From NCBI GenBank assembly GCA_013122435.1, contig WYDT01000015.1, positions 1-64,000 on the forward strand: a stretch of DNA of 64,000 bases, read 5' to 3'. Shown piece after piece: positions 44,001 through 52,935 of the stretch (within the stretch, counting starts at the first letter, position 1; each line of letters begins with the position of its first letter). The position numbers were made by a program, and so were the translations under genes. The stretch is from Chloroflexi bacterium AL-N1. Lineage in GTDB: Bacteria > Chloroflexota > Chloroflexia > Chloroflexales > Roseiflexaceae. The notes beneath the pieces are model-generated. The model saw nothing but the letters and a program-made list of their open reading frames with translations, searched no databases and was not told the origin of the DNA.

Positions 44001-44817
44001 CGCCGATCTCATGGGGCAAAGCAATGGAAAAGATCCCAAACACACCTTTGTAGGCATGCTCTCCGGTGTGCGGCGCCTCATGACAAAGAAGGGCGATAGC
44101 ATGGCCGTGGCGACTCTGGAGGATCTCGAATCGTCGATTGAGGTCGTGGCCTTCCCCAAAACCTTTGAGAAATATCAGGACTTGTTCCAGGATGATGCGC
44201 TGGTTTGCGTCACTGCGAAAGTAGACACTGGGCGACGTGGCGACATGCTCCAACTCATGCTTGACACGATTGAGCCGCTCGAGGCATCCATACAGAAAGC
44301 TAAGGAAGCTACTGCCGCGATGGCGATGGATCTCGACGGCGTGACCGACCATGTTCCAGATGATGTGGTTCAGCATCCAGCCGCAGCCAATGGCACATCC
44401 ACGGCGTCTAATGGCACCAATGCAGAACTGCCACCATCAACGAATGGCCCAGAGCAAAACAACAGCGCAGCACCTATTAATGTTATTCGCTCACGAGTGA
44501 AGGTCGCAGCCCATACGAACGGCAACGGTCATGAGAACGGCAATGGTCATGAACATAGCGCGCCTATCCCGCAAACTCCCAAAAATACGTTGCGTCTTCA
44601 CTTCCATCGCTCCGATGATTTTGATACAGATATACGCCGTATGCAAGAGATCGATCAAGTCTTACGGCAGTACGAGGGCGATGATGAAGTTGTCATTCAT
44701 GTGCCAAATGGTGTGGGTATTGTATTGCTCAAAACCCACGTTGGCGTCCATTGCAACGATACCCTAATCGGTAATCTGACCCAAATGCTTGGTGATAATC
44801 ATGTGGTGGTGGAGTAG
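41011..44817 (+). CDS. dnaE: DNA polymerase III alpha subunit
   Basis: 1268-residue replicative polymerase. PHP domain at the N-terminus (THLHVHSEYSLLDG, ITDHGVMYG). Palm catalytic Asp residues are in MPDVDTDFADSRR near 405. Helix-hairpin-helix and beta-binding segments follow, with the OB fold near 1010-1090 (HTFVGMLSGVRRLMTKKGDSMAVATLED). A low-complexity Asn/Gly/His linker (about 1125-1190) then leads to a C-terminal domain with conserved LHFHRSDDFDTDIRRMQEI. The ATG at 41011, after AGGGG, is chosen over a TTG 27 bases earlier. Six bases separate its TAG from the methyltransferase start. Confidence 0.97.
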   Translation: MNDFTHLHVHSEYSLLDGYATTKDIAERAAELGMDSIAITDHGVMYGAIEFYESAKKAGVKPIIGMEAYVAPRARTEPAKRGSKSAYHLLMLAKNEVGYRNLTKLTTLAHLEGYSGRGVFARPRIDRELLEQYHEGLVLTSSCIAGEVIQHLTQNQKDQARQTAAWYRDLLGAENYYLELQLHGNTPELAEINDELVRIGKELNIPLVATNDTHFVRSEDLEAHKMIMAMGFNMTLQELCSKNYDMDETYHIMSGEEMWQRFKKYGIEPLENTRRIADMCNLNLEFGRVELPAFEIPEGHNASSYLKFVCEEGLMKRCNGEPPEEYFQRLEYELDVINQTGFPDYMLIVWDYVRYARERNIPCLPRGSAGASLVLYCLEVTDVDPIENKLLFERFLSPERLEMPDVDTDFADSRRHEILEYIAHKYGRENTAQIITYGTLGAKAALRDVGRTLNLPLPDVDRVAKLIPTLPVGTNIAQALERVPDLKQIYDNNPEMQNLINWAQKVEGRMKNVGTHACGLVVSRNPLDQVVPLQRTTKDENAVMASYEGPTLAKIGLLKMDILGLTNLSIVAEALNYIEETTGNRFALADIPLQDTPTFESLGRGETTNVFQFESTGMTRYLTQLKPTRVGDLYAMVALYRPGPLEQIPVYIHNKNNPQDIKYLHPILEPILADTYGVIVYQEQIMQLLQAIAGYTLGQAYIVLKAIGKKKRDLMASEEPRFKDGCVKNGLTRDQADTLWDLIQPFAGYSFNRPHSTLYGLLSYQTAYLKVNYPTEYMTAVLSASASETEAVTKSVNECGRLGVVVLPVDINRSNIGFTIEDIPDGQLTEYENRKAIRFGLSAIRNVGEGPLHVILKARKESGPFQSLEDFCDRVERSALNKRVLESLIKCGALDGMPGTRRQKLAILEQALSAGIEAQRAREAGQASMFDLLGASGDSTNAAVQSIPLPVVKEEPDHYKEQLAWEKELLGMYVSDHPIARALEQIDLSNITSISQAADLMGQSNGKDPKHTFVGMLSGVRRLMTKKGDSMAVATLEDLESSIEVVAFPKTFEKYQDLFQDDALVCVTAKVDTGRRGDMLQLMLDTIEPLEASIQKAKEATAAMAMDLDGVTDHVPDDVVQHPAAANGTSTASNGTNAELPPSTNGPEQNNSAAPINVIRSRVKVAAHTNGNGHENGNGHEHSAPIPQTPKNTLRLHFHRSDDFDTDIRRMQEIDQVLRQYEGDDEVVIHVPNGVGIVLLKTHVGVHCNDTLIGNLTQMLGDNHVVVE

Positions 44818-44823
44818 GCGGCG

Positions 44824-45954
44824 ATGCTGAACGAAATGCCCATGGACCTGCCTGACGCAGACGATGATGCTTCTGGCGCCAACGGTGAGATACTCCACAT
44901 CTACACCCTGTTACTGGTTGAGGCGACCCAGCAACTGCGCGATGTTGCATCAATGGACATTCTGCGTAACGAGGTGTTTGAACTCAAGCAACACCTCCTC
45001 GATCCTGATAGTCACTTCCAGGGTGTTGCTGAAACAGATGAAACGACTCCGTTTCCCCCTGACTACCTGTGTGATGAGCTAGACCAGATCAGCGCCTCAC
45101 AATCGCTTGAGCGGGCCCGTTACTATATCGAACGCTTTCTCAAGAGCATCACTGAGGTACGGACCAACGCGGTCAACGATATCAACCTCAATAGCTGGAA
45201 AAAATACGACGATATCTACACCGACAGTCTGTGGGTGATCGACCGACGCGATAGCTCTGGGGTTCACACCGCAGGCTACTGGGGCAATTTTATCCCCCAG
45301 ATCCCCAGCCAGATGATCCGTCGTTATACCAAACATGGCGATTGGGTGATCGACACCTTCGCAGGCTCGGGAACCACACTGATCGAGGCCCAGCGCTGGG
45401 GCCGCCATAGCATCGGCGTTGAACTCCAACCCAACATTGCCGACCACGCACGGGCACTTATCGCTGCTGAGCCAAATGAGGATGGTGTTACCAGTGACAT
45501 AGTCAACGGTGATTGTACGACTATCAACTATCCCAAACTTCTGGAACAGTACCAACAATCGTCGGCGCAGTTGGTCATTATGCACCCACCGTATTTTGAC
45601 ATCATCAAATTTAGTGACGATGCACGCGATCTCTCTAATGCCTCCTCAGTCGAACATTTTCTCGCGATGATCGGGCAGGCTGTTGATAATGTCACGACAG
45701 TGCTTGACCCCAAACGTTATCTGGTGATAGTTATCGGTGACAAGTATGTCAAGGGAGAGTGGATACCACTGGGCTTCCAGACGATGAATGAAATTGTGCA
45801 GCGCGGATTTTTGCTCAAGAGCATTGTGGTGAAGAATTTTGAGACGACGACCGGAAAGCGCCACCAGCGAGAACTCTGGAAGTACCGTGCGCTGGTTGGA
45901 GGTTTCTATGTGTTTAAGCACGAATATATTTTTGTGTTTCAGAAACGCCCGTAA
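44824..45954 (+). CDS. DNA methyltransferase coupled to dnaE (N4/N6 amino type)
   Basis: 376 residues. A ~130-residue helical N-terminal extension precedes a Rossmann methyltransferase. Motif I is DTFAGSGTTLIEAQ near 178 (AdoMet), followed by acidic motif II (IGVELQPN). The catalytic motif IV position reads MHPPYFDI near 254, with His in place of the usual Asp/Asn/Ser of (D/N/S)PPY. The order I then IV is the reverse of the methyltransferase at 46607. It starts six bases after dnaE, so it is almost certainly on the dnaE transcript. It may be a housekeeping solitary enzyme or the partner of the endonuclease that follows. The recognition sequence is unknown. Confidence 0.85.
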   Translation: MLNEMPMDLPDADDDASGANGEILHIYTLLLVEATQQLRDVASMDILRNEVFELKQHLLDPDSHFQGVAETDETTPFPPDYLCDELDQISASQSLERARYYIERFLKSITEVRTNAVNDINLNSWKKYDDIYTDSLWVIDRRDSSGVHTAGYWGNFIPQIPSQMIRRYTKHGDWVIDTFAGSGTTLIEAQRWGRHSIGVELQPNIADHARALIAAEPNEDGVTSDIVNGDCTTINYPKLLEQYQQSSAQLVIMHPPYFDIIKFSDDARDLSNASSVEHFLAMIGQAVDNVTTVLDPKRYLVIVIGDKYVKGEWIPLGFQTMNEIVQRGFLLKSIVVKNFETTTGKRHQRELWKYRALVGGFYVFKHEYIFVFQKRP

Positions 45955-45988
45955 ATGTACTCGTTGATAACATCAAGAAATCTTTGAA

Positions 45989-46621
45989 ATGAGTGAATAT
46001 ACTGAGCAAGAAGCCTGTGCCCCTGTAGCATTAGATGCCAATCATTTCAATCAGTTTGTTGAGCTTCCACATGGTCTGGATATCCACCATATCTATATTG
46101 CAATGGACGACTTCTTGACCTTTCTTGGGTTTGTGAATAATCAACTACACACAAAACAGATTGAAAGACTCGAGTCGATGCTTATGCCAGCCAACTTTAG
46201 TAGTATTGTTGGCGAATTTATGTCCTCAACTATCCCAAAATACTGTTCTACCATCGTCAAAAATCGATATCATAATGGTCATCCTGATTTGATACCAGCG
46301 AGCATGTTTCCTGATGATGCTGTTCAACATGCTCCACATGGTATAGAAATAAAAGCGTCTCGGTATGTACGTGGTTGGCAAGGTCACAATCCTGAAGACG
46401 TTTGGCTTATGGTCTTCGTATTCGACAGCAATCGTCCCAAAGATGTAGCACCACACCCTTTTCAGTTTGTGAAAGTTGTCGGTGCTCAACTTACTAAAGA
46501 TGACTGGAACTTTTCAGGTCGATCAGCAACAAGCCGTCGTACAATTACAGCCAGTGTTACAGAGTCAGGATATCAGAAAATGATGGCAAATTGGATTTAC
46601 TTAAGCTCAGGGCTCGAGTAA
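45989..46621 (+). CDS. Putative type II restriction endonuclease
   Basis: 210 residues, no close family recognised. A PD-(D/E)XK catalytic pattern is visible: the Asp in GHPDLIPAS near 97, then HGIEIKASRYV near 119 (Glu-x-Lys). A helical N-terminus and a C-terminal aromatic tail (MMANWIYLSSGLE) follow. The position between two DNA methyltransferases supports an endonuclease role. Its end overlaps the convergent methyltransferase gene by 15 bp. Its base composition is more AT-rich than dnaE by eye, suggesting acquisition. No ribosome site. Confidence 0.72.
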   Translation: MSEYTEQEACAPVALDANHFNQFVELPHGLDIHHIYIAMDDFLTFLGFVNNQLHTKQIERLESMLMPANFSSIVGEFMSSTIPKYCSTIVKNRYHNGHPDLIPASMFPDDAVQHAPHGIEIKASRYVRGWQGHNPEDVWLMVFVFDSNRPKDVAPHPFQFVKVVGAQLTKDDWNFSGRSATSRRTITASVTESGYQKMMANWIYLSSGLE

Positions 46622-47557
46622 ATCAAGGAGATTGAGTTGAGTCGTATCCGTTTCCACGGTGAGATTGGCAAACTTTGGAATGGCTTGCTTGCCCATTTCG
46701 AAGTAGTTTGCAAAACGCTCGATTCCTACGCTATGAATTCCCTGGGCTTCTGCTGCAGCAACTGTAGAACCAGATCCCATAAATGGGTCTAGAACAATAC
46801 CAGTACCAAGTGGCAGTGCTGCACGAACTATCTGACGAAGGAATGACTGAGGTTTCAGACTAGGGTGATCCGCGATATTACGCTCACGGCGTGGTGTTCT
46901 CTCACTCATGATGACATCAGCAAATGGTTGATCAGGGCTAATTCTTCTTAAACCACCAGTTCCATACGTCCGAAGACAGTCACTTACTTTCATTCCCTGG
47001 GGTAGCGGTTTTCTAAAAATCCCCCACGGTTCATAACAACTTCGTGGCAGTGAGCAAACGTCTGGAAACTCATCTTCAGCATTCTTTGGCCGATCACCAC
47101 CACGAAACGTACGCACTAAACGAACAAGTTCACCGCGAAACTCCAATCCACTACCTACCAATGCTGAAAAAACTAATTGGGAGAGAAAAGCATTACTTGC
47201 AATAAAGAGATGTCCCCCTGGTAGCAGAACATGTTCGGCAAGTTTGCCCCATTCGAGAAAAAAACGATAGAGGATCTGACGCTCTTTCTGATTAAGTGCG
47301 GTAAATCTGGGCAGGGGCGCACGATTACTCCCATCAAATGATGGTGGTATGCGCCAAATCCCACCATTCCCGTTTGCTCGTTTCTCGATCTGATCAAAAT
47401 CATATTCTTTCACACCATAAGGTGGATCAGTCACGATAGCATGCATACTGTTCTTGGGAATTCTGCCCATCCATTCAAAACAATCCGCATGAACAATCAA
47501 TGAAGTGCTAAATACAGTACATTGGTAGTCGAGTGTAAGAGAATCTTGATTGTTCAT
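46607..47557 (-). CDS. Beta-class DNA methyltransferase (N4-cytosine or N6-adenine)
   Basis: 316 residues. Motif IV VTDPPYG near 40 comes before motif I DPFMGSGSTVAAA near 257, the beta-class order. The central part carries a target-recognition region (about 95-215). The C-terminal IGIERFANYFEMGKQ completes the AdoMet fold. With DPPY either N6-adenine or N4-cytosine is possible. It lies 7 bp after the Phd/YefM-type gene and shares its promoter. It should protect host DNA from the convergent endonuclease. Confidence 0.92.
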   Translation of the reverse strand: MNNQDSLTLDYQCTVFSTSLIVHADCFEWMGRIPKNSMHAIVTDPPYGVKEYDFDQIEKRANGNGGIWRIPPSFDGSNRAPLPRFTALNQKERQILYRFFLEWGKLAEHVLLPGGHLFIASNAFLSQLVFSALVGSGLEFRGELVRLVRTFRGGDRPKNAEDEFPDVCSLPRSCYEPWGIFRKPLPQGMKVSDCLRTYGTGGLRRISPDQPFADVIMSERTPRRERNIADHPSLKPQSFLRQIVRAALPLGTGIVLDPFMGSGSTVAAAEAQGIHSVGIERFANYFEMGKQAIPKFANLTVETDTTQLNLLDLLEP

Positions 47558-47564
47558 TTTCCAC

Positions 47565-47807
47565 CTATTCTTCTATGGACTCACCAACAGAGTAGTTGGG
47601 ACTCAATTCACGTATAACTCTCTCCAATTGCTTTCGTTCTGGCCCATCTCCTGCGAGCAAACTCTCGAAATCAGCAAGACTTAATAGGATTGCCTGAGAA
47701 GCATTCCGACGCTGTATAACGTATCTTGTACCATTCTGAACTGCGTCGTCAAGCATTTTACCAAAGTTATTCTGGGCCTCAGTAGAAGCTATGCGCCTGG
47801 TTTTCAT
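47565..47807 (-). CDS. Phd/YefM-type DNA-binding antitoxin without a toxin
   Basis: 80 residues. The Phd/YefM fold is clear: RIASTEAQNNFGKMLDDAVQNGTRYVIQRRNASQAILLSLADFESLL. In toxin-antitoxin systems these proteins bind their own promoter and a RelE or Doc toxin through the C-terminus. Here the next gene, 7 bp on, is a methyltransferase, and no toxin-sized frame follows. GAGG five bases upstream fixes the ATG. A role as repressor (controller) of the restriction-modification genes is inferred from the promoter-operator just upstream. Confidence 0.88.
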   Translation of the reverse strand: MKTRRIASTEAQNNFGKMLDDAVQNGTRYVIQRRNASQAILLSLADFESLLAGDGPERKQLERVIRELSPNYSVGESIEE

Positions 47808-47824
47808 AGGTACCTCAAAGGAGC

Positions 47825-47873
47825 AAATTAGCTAATGTAGCTAAATTGTATAATCCATAACATTGCTTGTCAA
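47825..47873 (-). promoter_or_regulatory. Promoter and operator of the Phd-methyltransferase operon
   Basis: Minus strand TTGACA (47868-47873), exactly 17 bases, TACAAT (47845-47850). Overlapping the -10 and start site is an inverted repeat at 47825-47847 built from two TAGCTA boxes (47829-47834, 47838-47843) separated by three bases and flanked by A/T. The position is ideal for autorepression by the Phd-type protein. Confidence 0.7.
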
Positions 47874-47938
47874 GAGGCTCATAATTACTTGATTGCCTTA
47901 CTATGGAGAGAAAGAACTACAATATAATGAGCACTCTA

Positions 47939-48982
47939 TCAATTCTGCACCAGCACCGACCGCATAACCTCCAGTGCCTCTTCGATATCGTTTGCATCAA
48001 TATTGTGATGGGTTACCGCACGGAGATAGCCTCGCCCTATTTCGCCAATGAGGAGCCCCTGTTCCGCCAATACTTCGGTCAGGCGTATTGGTGTCCAGAC
48101 CTCCGAGTCGAGTTTGAAAATCACAATATCGCTCTGGACTTTTGCCAGATCAATGGCAATCCCCGGCAATGTAGACAGCCCTTCCGCCAACATCCGCGCA
48201 TGGGTATGATCCTCAGCCAGTCGATCTACCATCTCCTCGAGCGCAACAATGCCCGCAGCTGCAATAATGCCGGCCTGTCGCATGCCACCACCGACCATCT
48301 TGCGGATACGCCGGGCGCACTTGATGAACGCTGTATCACCTGCGAGTATTGAGCCAACCGGAGCCGCCAGACCTTTGGAGAGACAGAACATAACGCTATC
48401 CACATGTCGAGTTATTTCCTGTACATCAACACCCAGAGCCACCGCCGCGTTGAACACACGCGCACCATCGAGATGCACTGCAAAGTCTTGTGATCGTGCA
48501 AAGGCATGTATGGTACGCATATAATCTAAAGATAGCACTACTCCACCGCAGCGGTTATGTGTATTTTCTAAACAAATCAGCCGCGTCAGTGCTTCGTGTG
48601 AATCGTAGGGATCGCGGATGGCTTCCTGAATAGCTTGCAGCGGCAACTCCCCGATGGGTTCGGTGGTCACAGGATGTAAAGCCACTCCACCCAACACCGA
48701 TGCACCACTGGCCTCATAGTGATAGATATGCGATTGGTCACCGATGATGGCCTCTTCACCACGATTACAATGGGCCAGCAAGGCACAGAAGTTCCCCATG
48801 GTACCGCTGGGAACCAGCATCGCCGCCTCTTTGCCCACACGTGCCGCAGCCAGCGCCTCCAGGCGATTAACAGTGGGGTCTTCGCCATACACATCATCAC
48901 CAAGTTCAGCCTGTACAATCGCCGCACGCATGGTGTCGGAGGGCAGTGTCACGGTATCACTACGGAGATCGATTCTTCGCAT
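47939..48982 (-). CDS. ltaE: Low-specificity L-threonine aldolase
   Basis: 347 residues, PLP-dependent fold type I. It splits L-threonine or L-allo-threonine into glycine and acetaldehyde. Seen: RRIDLRSDTVTLPSDTMRAA start, GDDVYGEDPTVNRLE, LVPSGTMGNFCALL, CLENTHN, VHLDGARVFNAAVALG, and the PLP Lys in VMFCLSKGLAAPVGS near 200. The ATG at 48982 has AAAGGAG six bases upstream; the frame runs 20 codons further but without such a site. Confidence 0.95.
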   Translation of the reverse strand: MRRIDLRSDTVTLPSDTMRAAIVQAELGDDVYGEDPTVNRLEALAAARVGKEAAMLVPSGTMGNFCALLAHCNRGEEAIIGDQSHIYHYEASGASVLGGVALHPVTTEPIGELPLQAIQEAIRDPYDSHEALTRLICLENTHNRCGGVVLSLDYMRTIHAFARSQDFAVHLDGARVFNAAVALGVDVQEITRHVDSVMFCLSKGLAAPVGSILAGDTAFIKCARRIRKMVGGGMRQAGIIAAAGIVALEEMVDRLAEDHTHARMLAEGLSTLPGIAIDLAKVQSDIVIFKLDSEVWTPIRLTEVLAEQGLLIGEIGRGYLRAVTHHNIDANDIEEALEVMRSVLVQN

Positions 48983-49069
48983 GGAGTACTCCTTTGACGT
49001 TGTATATTCAAAAGAAAACACGGGCAGTCCAACATAAACCACCCGTGGTGTCTTGACTTCACAACTAGT

Positions 49070-49900
49070 TTATCTCATTCGTGTCGTTGCTGTGACCACT
49101 GCAATAGCCAGGTATAAAAAGAGGAACGGATTCAGCAGCGCCGCCGGTAGCGTTCCCATAGCGATGGCTGTCCCAACGGTGATTTGCATTTCGCGACCAC
49201 GTTTCGTGCCAGTTACACGATCAACCACCCGAATAATCAATTCAGCAATGGCTGGACCAAAAAAGATTAATAAGAATATGAAAAAGAAATTAAGAAAGCC
49301 AGCTATAAAGAGCAAAAAGATACTCATGATTAAGGAGACAAAGAATCCCACGAGTCCACCCACAATCATATTATTCACAGACACCTGGTAGTTGGGAGGT
49401 CTCCGCTGACGACGGCACTCAGGGCAGAGTTGCCCTACCGAAGCCGGTTTGGCACATTCACCACAGATAGGACGGTTGCACTGCACACACCGCAGCCCGG
49501 TCTCACGGTCAGGATGTCGATAGCAGTACTCGACTTCTGGGACGACCTCTGGCTCAGGGGACGACAGAAGTGGTGAAGCATCGCCAGCGATGTTTAGCTC
49601 CTCACGGCGCTTTGATGGCGCCAGTTGCATGCCTTCAGACTGCAACTTCTCGACGTATTGGAGACTTGCACGCGCCTCGCTGTTGCCAGGATCCATTTCT
49701 AACACACGCTGTAAATATTCACGCTTTTCTGCTAACATGGGAACAACACTACTCAGCCCAAACCATGCTTCGACTGAGTTTGCATCAAGTTCAGTGGCTT
49801 GTCGAAACCGTGACCGTGCCACTAAATTATCGCCTGCTAACGCCGCAGCACGCCCTTCCTGAACCAGGCGTTGTACCTCGACGACTGTTGTATCTGACAT
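49070..49900 (-). CDS. TPR and B-box zinc-binding membrane protein
   Basis: 276 residues. N-terminal TPR-like repeats (about 5-90: ALAGDNLVARSRFRQATELDANSVEAWFGLSSV) precede a B-box-like zinc finger near 125-165 (CYRHPDRETGLRCVQCNRPICGECAKPASVGQLCPECRR), with eight or so metal ligands. Three hydrophobic segments at the C-terminus include MIVGGLVGFFVSLIMSIFLL. This arrangement is seen in Chloroflexota and resembles B-box/rhomboid-type membrane proteins, but no protease motif is present. Function unknown; a membrane scaffold is a guess. AGAGGA precedes the ATG. Confidence 0.78.
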   Translation of the reverse strand: MSDTTVVEVQRLVQEGRAAALAGDNLVARSRFRQATELDANSVEAWFGLSSVVPMLAEKREYLQRVLEMDPGNSEARASLQYVEKLQSEGMQLAPSKRREELNIAGDASPLLSSPEPEVVPEVEYCYRHPDRETGLRCVQCNRPICGECAKPASVGQLCPECRRQRRPPNYQVSVNNMIVGGLVGFFVSLIMSIFLLFIAGFLNFFFIFLLIFFGPAIAELIIRVVDRVTGTKRGREMQITVGTAIAMGTLPAALLNPFLFLYLAIAVVTATTRMR

Positions 49901-50063
49901 ATTTTCCTCTTCGACTATGATATTTTGTTGTTAGTTCCTACAATTATTATAGCAAATCAAACTAAGGATAAAGATGTGTATATGCTTCTCTAATACTTCA
50001 CTAACGCCCTGCTGATATCCATATGGTATCGTTAAATCAGTCTAAAATGGGAGGAATACACCT

Positions 50064-52679
50064 ATGTCGTTTGATATAAATCGTTTTACACAAAAATCAC
50101 AGGAAGCTATTGCCATTGCCCAGGCAACAGCAGAGCGCAATGGCAATAGCCAGATCGAACCAGAACATCTCTTGCTGGCCATGCTTGAGCAGACCGATGG
50201 GGTCGTGCCACAGGTCATTAGTAAGCTCAATGTTGCTGTGGGGGTCCTGATACAGCAAACTCGCACTGAGCTTCATCGTATGCCCCGCGTGAGTGGCAGC
50301 AATCTTCAGTTGGCCATCTCACCCCGTTTACGAACGGTGTTGGTGCGCGCCCACGATGAATTAGGACAATTTGGCGATGAGTACGTCTCAACCGAGCATC
50401 TCCTGTTATCACTGGTTAATCACGCCGGTGGTGCTGCTCAACGTATTCTACAACAAGCTGGCGTCACCCGCGACGCTTTGTTGACAGCACTACGCGAAGT
50501 GCGTGGCACCCAGCGCGTGACCAGCCAGAACCCTGAAGGAACCTATGCCGCGCTCGATCAGTATGGGCGCGATCTTACCGAGTTAGCCCGACGTGGCAAG
50601 CTCGATCCCGTGATTGGTCGGGACGAAGAGATTCGTCGGGTGATCCAGATCTTAAGCCGCCGCACCAAGAATAATCCCGTACTGATCGGAGAGCCGGGTG
50701 TTGGCAAAACCGCTATTGTTGAAGGGCTGGCCCAACGCATCACCCGTGGCGATGTCCCTGAGTCGCTCAAAGATCGGGTGGTGGTGGCCCTCGATATGGG
50801 GGCGCTGATTGCAGGAGCAAAGTATCGGGGTGAGTTTGAGGAACGGTTGAAGGCAGTTCTTAAAGAGATTCAAGAGCGCAATGATATTGTACTCTTTGTC
50901 GATGAGCTACATACAGTGGTTGGTGCCGGTGCTGCCGAAGGCGCTATGGATGCCGGAAATATGCTCAAGCCGATGCTGGCCCGTGGCGAACTACGGCTGG
51001 TGGGCGCAACCACCCTTGATGAGTATCGCAAACATATCGAGAAGGATGCCGCGTTGGAGCGCCGTTTCCAAACAGTGTTGGTAGAACAACCAACTGTTGA
51101 GGATACCATTAGCATCTTGCGTGGTTTGAAAGAGCGCTATGAAAGTCATCACGGTGTACGCATCACCGATGGTGCTATCGTCTCGGCAGCCATTCTTTCT
51201 GACCGCTATATCTCTGATCGTTTTCTACCTGACAAAGCCATTGACCTGATTGACGAGTCGGCAGCACGCCTGCGTATGGAAATCACCAGCGATCCACAGG
51301 AACTTGATGATCTCAAGCGGCGCATGATGCAGTTCGAGATCGAGCGAGAAGCGCTGAAGAAAGAGAAAGATCGCGGAAGCAAAGAACGCCTGAAAAAACT
51401 TGAGGAAGAGCTGGCCAATCTGCGAGAGCGCCGCAATGCCGTTGAAGCCCAGCTCCAACGAGAGCGGGAGGTGCTAAACCGCATCCAGCAATTCAAGGAG
51501 CAGATAGACCAGACCCGTATTGACATTGAGCGTGCACAACGTGAGTACGACTATAATAAGGCTGCCGAGCTACAGTATGGCAAATTGAGTAATCTGGAAC
51601 GCGAGCTTGCCGAGGCTGAGTCACAATTGGAGAGTAATGGAAATACGTTGCTCAAGCAAGAAGTTGACGAGCAGGATATCGCTGAAATCGTAGGCCGCTG
51701 GACAGGTATTCCGGTAAGCAAATTGCTGGAAGGCGAAGTCGAAAAGCTGGTACAAATGGAAGAGCGGCTGCACCGACGTGTGGTTGGGCAGGACGAAGCG
51801 GTCAAAGCGGTCTCGAATGCCGTACGGCGGGCGCGGGCTGGTCTGCAAGATCCCAACCGACCATTAGGCTCTTTCCTCTTCCTGGGACCGACAGGTGTAG
51901 GAAAAACTGAGCTTGCCCGAGCGCTGGCCGAATTCCTGTTCGACGACGAAGCCGCGATGATACGACTGGACATGTCAGAGTACATGGAGAAGCACACTAT
52001 CGCACGATTGATCGGTGCACCACCAGGATATGTCGGCTATGACGAAGGCGGGCAGCTTACCGAGGCCGTGCGTCGCAAACCATATTCGGTGGTCCTCTTC
52101 GATGAGATTGAGAAGGCCCATCCTGATGTGTTCAATGTGCTTTTGCAGATCCTTGATGATGGGCGATTGACTGATGGTCAGGGACATATCGTAAACTTTA
52201 AGAACACGGTGGTCGTTATGACCTCAAACGTTGCCAGTCCGATTATCCAGGAGATGACCCAGAATGGTGAGAGCCTTGAGATGGTACGGTCACGGGCGCT
52301 GGAGGAATTGCGTGATGAGTTCCGACCAGAGTTTCTCAACCGTATCGATGAGATCATCGTCTTTGGTCCGCTAAGTCGTGCCCAGATCGGCCAGATTGTC
52401 GACATTCAGCTGGCACAGTTACGCCAGCGACTGGCAGAGCGGCAGTTGACACTAGAACTGACCGATGCGGCACTTGAACAACTAGGGAACGAGGGGTACG
52501 ATCCGGTGTATGGGGCACGTCCGCTCAAGCGTGTGATTCAGCAACGCTTACAGAATGCACTGGCGTTGCAATTGTTACAGGGTGATTTTATGAGTGGTGA
52601 TGTTATTTGTGTCGATGTTGATCCACAGGGAGCGTTTCTTTTCCAGAAGGCAACTGTTGGTGAAGCGGTTACCACTTAG
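50064..52679 (+). CDS. clpB: ATP-dependent disaggregase ClpB
   Basis: 871 residues. N-terminal Clp repeats ([33 protein letters not shown]) come first. AAA-1 has Walker [10 protein letters not shown] near 209 and Walker [12 protein letters not shown] long middle coiled coil (about 405-525, [24 protein letters not shown]) is diagnostic of ClpB over ClpA/C. AAA-2 has GPTGVGKTE near 608, ending in [16 protein letters not shown]. With DnaK it rescues aggregated proteins after stress. GGGAGG precedes the ATG and a 12-bp hairpin follows. No HrcA (CIRCE) site was noticed. Confidence 0.96.
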   Translation: MSFDINRFTQKSQEAIAIAQATAERNGNSQIEPEHLLLAMLEQTDGVVPQVISKLNVAVGVLIQQTRTELHRMPRVSGSNLQLAISPRLRTVLVRAHDELGQFGDEYVSTEHLLLSLVNHAGGAAQRILQQAGVTRDALLTALREVRGTQRVTSQNPEGTYAALDQYGRDLTELARRGKLDPVIGRDEEIRRVIQILSRRTKNNPVLIGEPGVGKTAIVEGLAQRITRGDVPESLKDRVVVALDMGALIAGAKYRGEFEERLKAVLKEIQERNDIVLFVDELHTVVGAGAAEGAMDAGNMLKPMLARGELRLVGATTLDEYRKHIEKDAALERRFQTVLVEQPTVEDTISILRGLKERYESHHGVRITDGAIVSAAILSDRYISDRFLPDKAIDLIDESAARLRMEITSDPQELDDLKRRMMQFEIEREALKKEKDRGSKERLKKLEEELANLRERRNAVEAQLQREREVLNRIQQFKEQIDQTRIDIERAQREYDYNKAAELQYGKLSNLERELAEAESQLESNGNTLLKQEVDEQDIAEIVGRWTGIPVSKLLEGEVEKLVQMEERLHRRVVGQDEAVKAVSNAVRRARAGLQDPNRPLGSFLFLGPTGVGKTELARALAEFLFDDEAAMIRLDMSEYMEKHTIARLIGAPPGYVGYDEGGQLTEAVRRKPYSVVLFDEIEKAHPDVFNVLLQILDDGRLTDGQGHIVNFKNTVVVMTSNVASPIIQEMTQNGESLEMVRSRALEELRDEFRPEFLNRIDEIIVFGPLSRAQIGQIVDIQLAQLRQRLAERQLTLELTDAALEQLGNEGYDPVYGARPLKRVIQQRLQNALALQLLQGDFMSGDVICVDVDPQGAFLFQKATVGEAVTT

Positions 52680-52687
52680 CATAATAT

Positions 52688-52719
52688 GGGTAGATGTGCC
52701 AGACCGAGCACATCTACCC
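52688..52719. terminator. Hairpin after clpB
   Basis: Perfect 12-bp arms GGGTAGATGTGC (52688-52699) and GCACATCTACCC (52708-52719) with an eight-base loop, nine bases after the clpB stop and between convergent genes. There is no long T-run. Confidence 0.65.
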
Positions 52720-52770
52720 GATCATGCTATCTGCTCTTCTGTTGCTTTTATCTGCAACACATTCCTGACC

Positions 52771-52935
52771 TCAAGCAGCCTCTGAAAAGTATTGCCCATT
52801 CATCAGTTCGAATACGAGCTGATCCAGCGTAACCTCAGCTTCTGCAAAAGTGCGTGCAAAGCCAATCAACTCACCATCAAGATACATGGCGTAGTCTTTC
52901 GTTTCACGATCATATATGATATGTTTGTGATACAT
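52771..52935 (-). CDS. Small conserved protein (YDRETKDYAMYLDGELIGFA family)
   Basis: 54 residues from the ATG at 52935 (GAGG six bases upstream; the frame also has an ATG at 52956). The sequence reads like a compact alpha/beta domain: HKHIIYDRETKDYAMYLDG, then ELIGFARTFAEAEVTLDQLV. Similar short proteins are, from memory, common and multicopy in Chloroflexota genomes. Function unknown. It is convergent with clpB and divergent from the glycosyltransferase gene. Confidence 0.65.
   Translation of the reverse strand: MYHKHIIYDRETKDYAMYLDGELIGFARTFAEAEVTLDQLVFELMNGQYFSEAA

Noticed and set aside
47565-47807. A complete type II toxin-antitoxin system
   Set aside because: The Phd/YefM-type gene is followed after 7 bp by a methyltransferase; no toxin-like frame is present on either side.
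47903-48352. Plus-strand 149-codon frame opposite threonine aldolase
   Set aside because: Fully antisense to a well-supported gene, with no family match; treated as a shadow frame.
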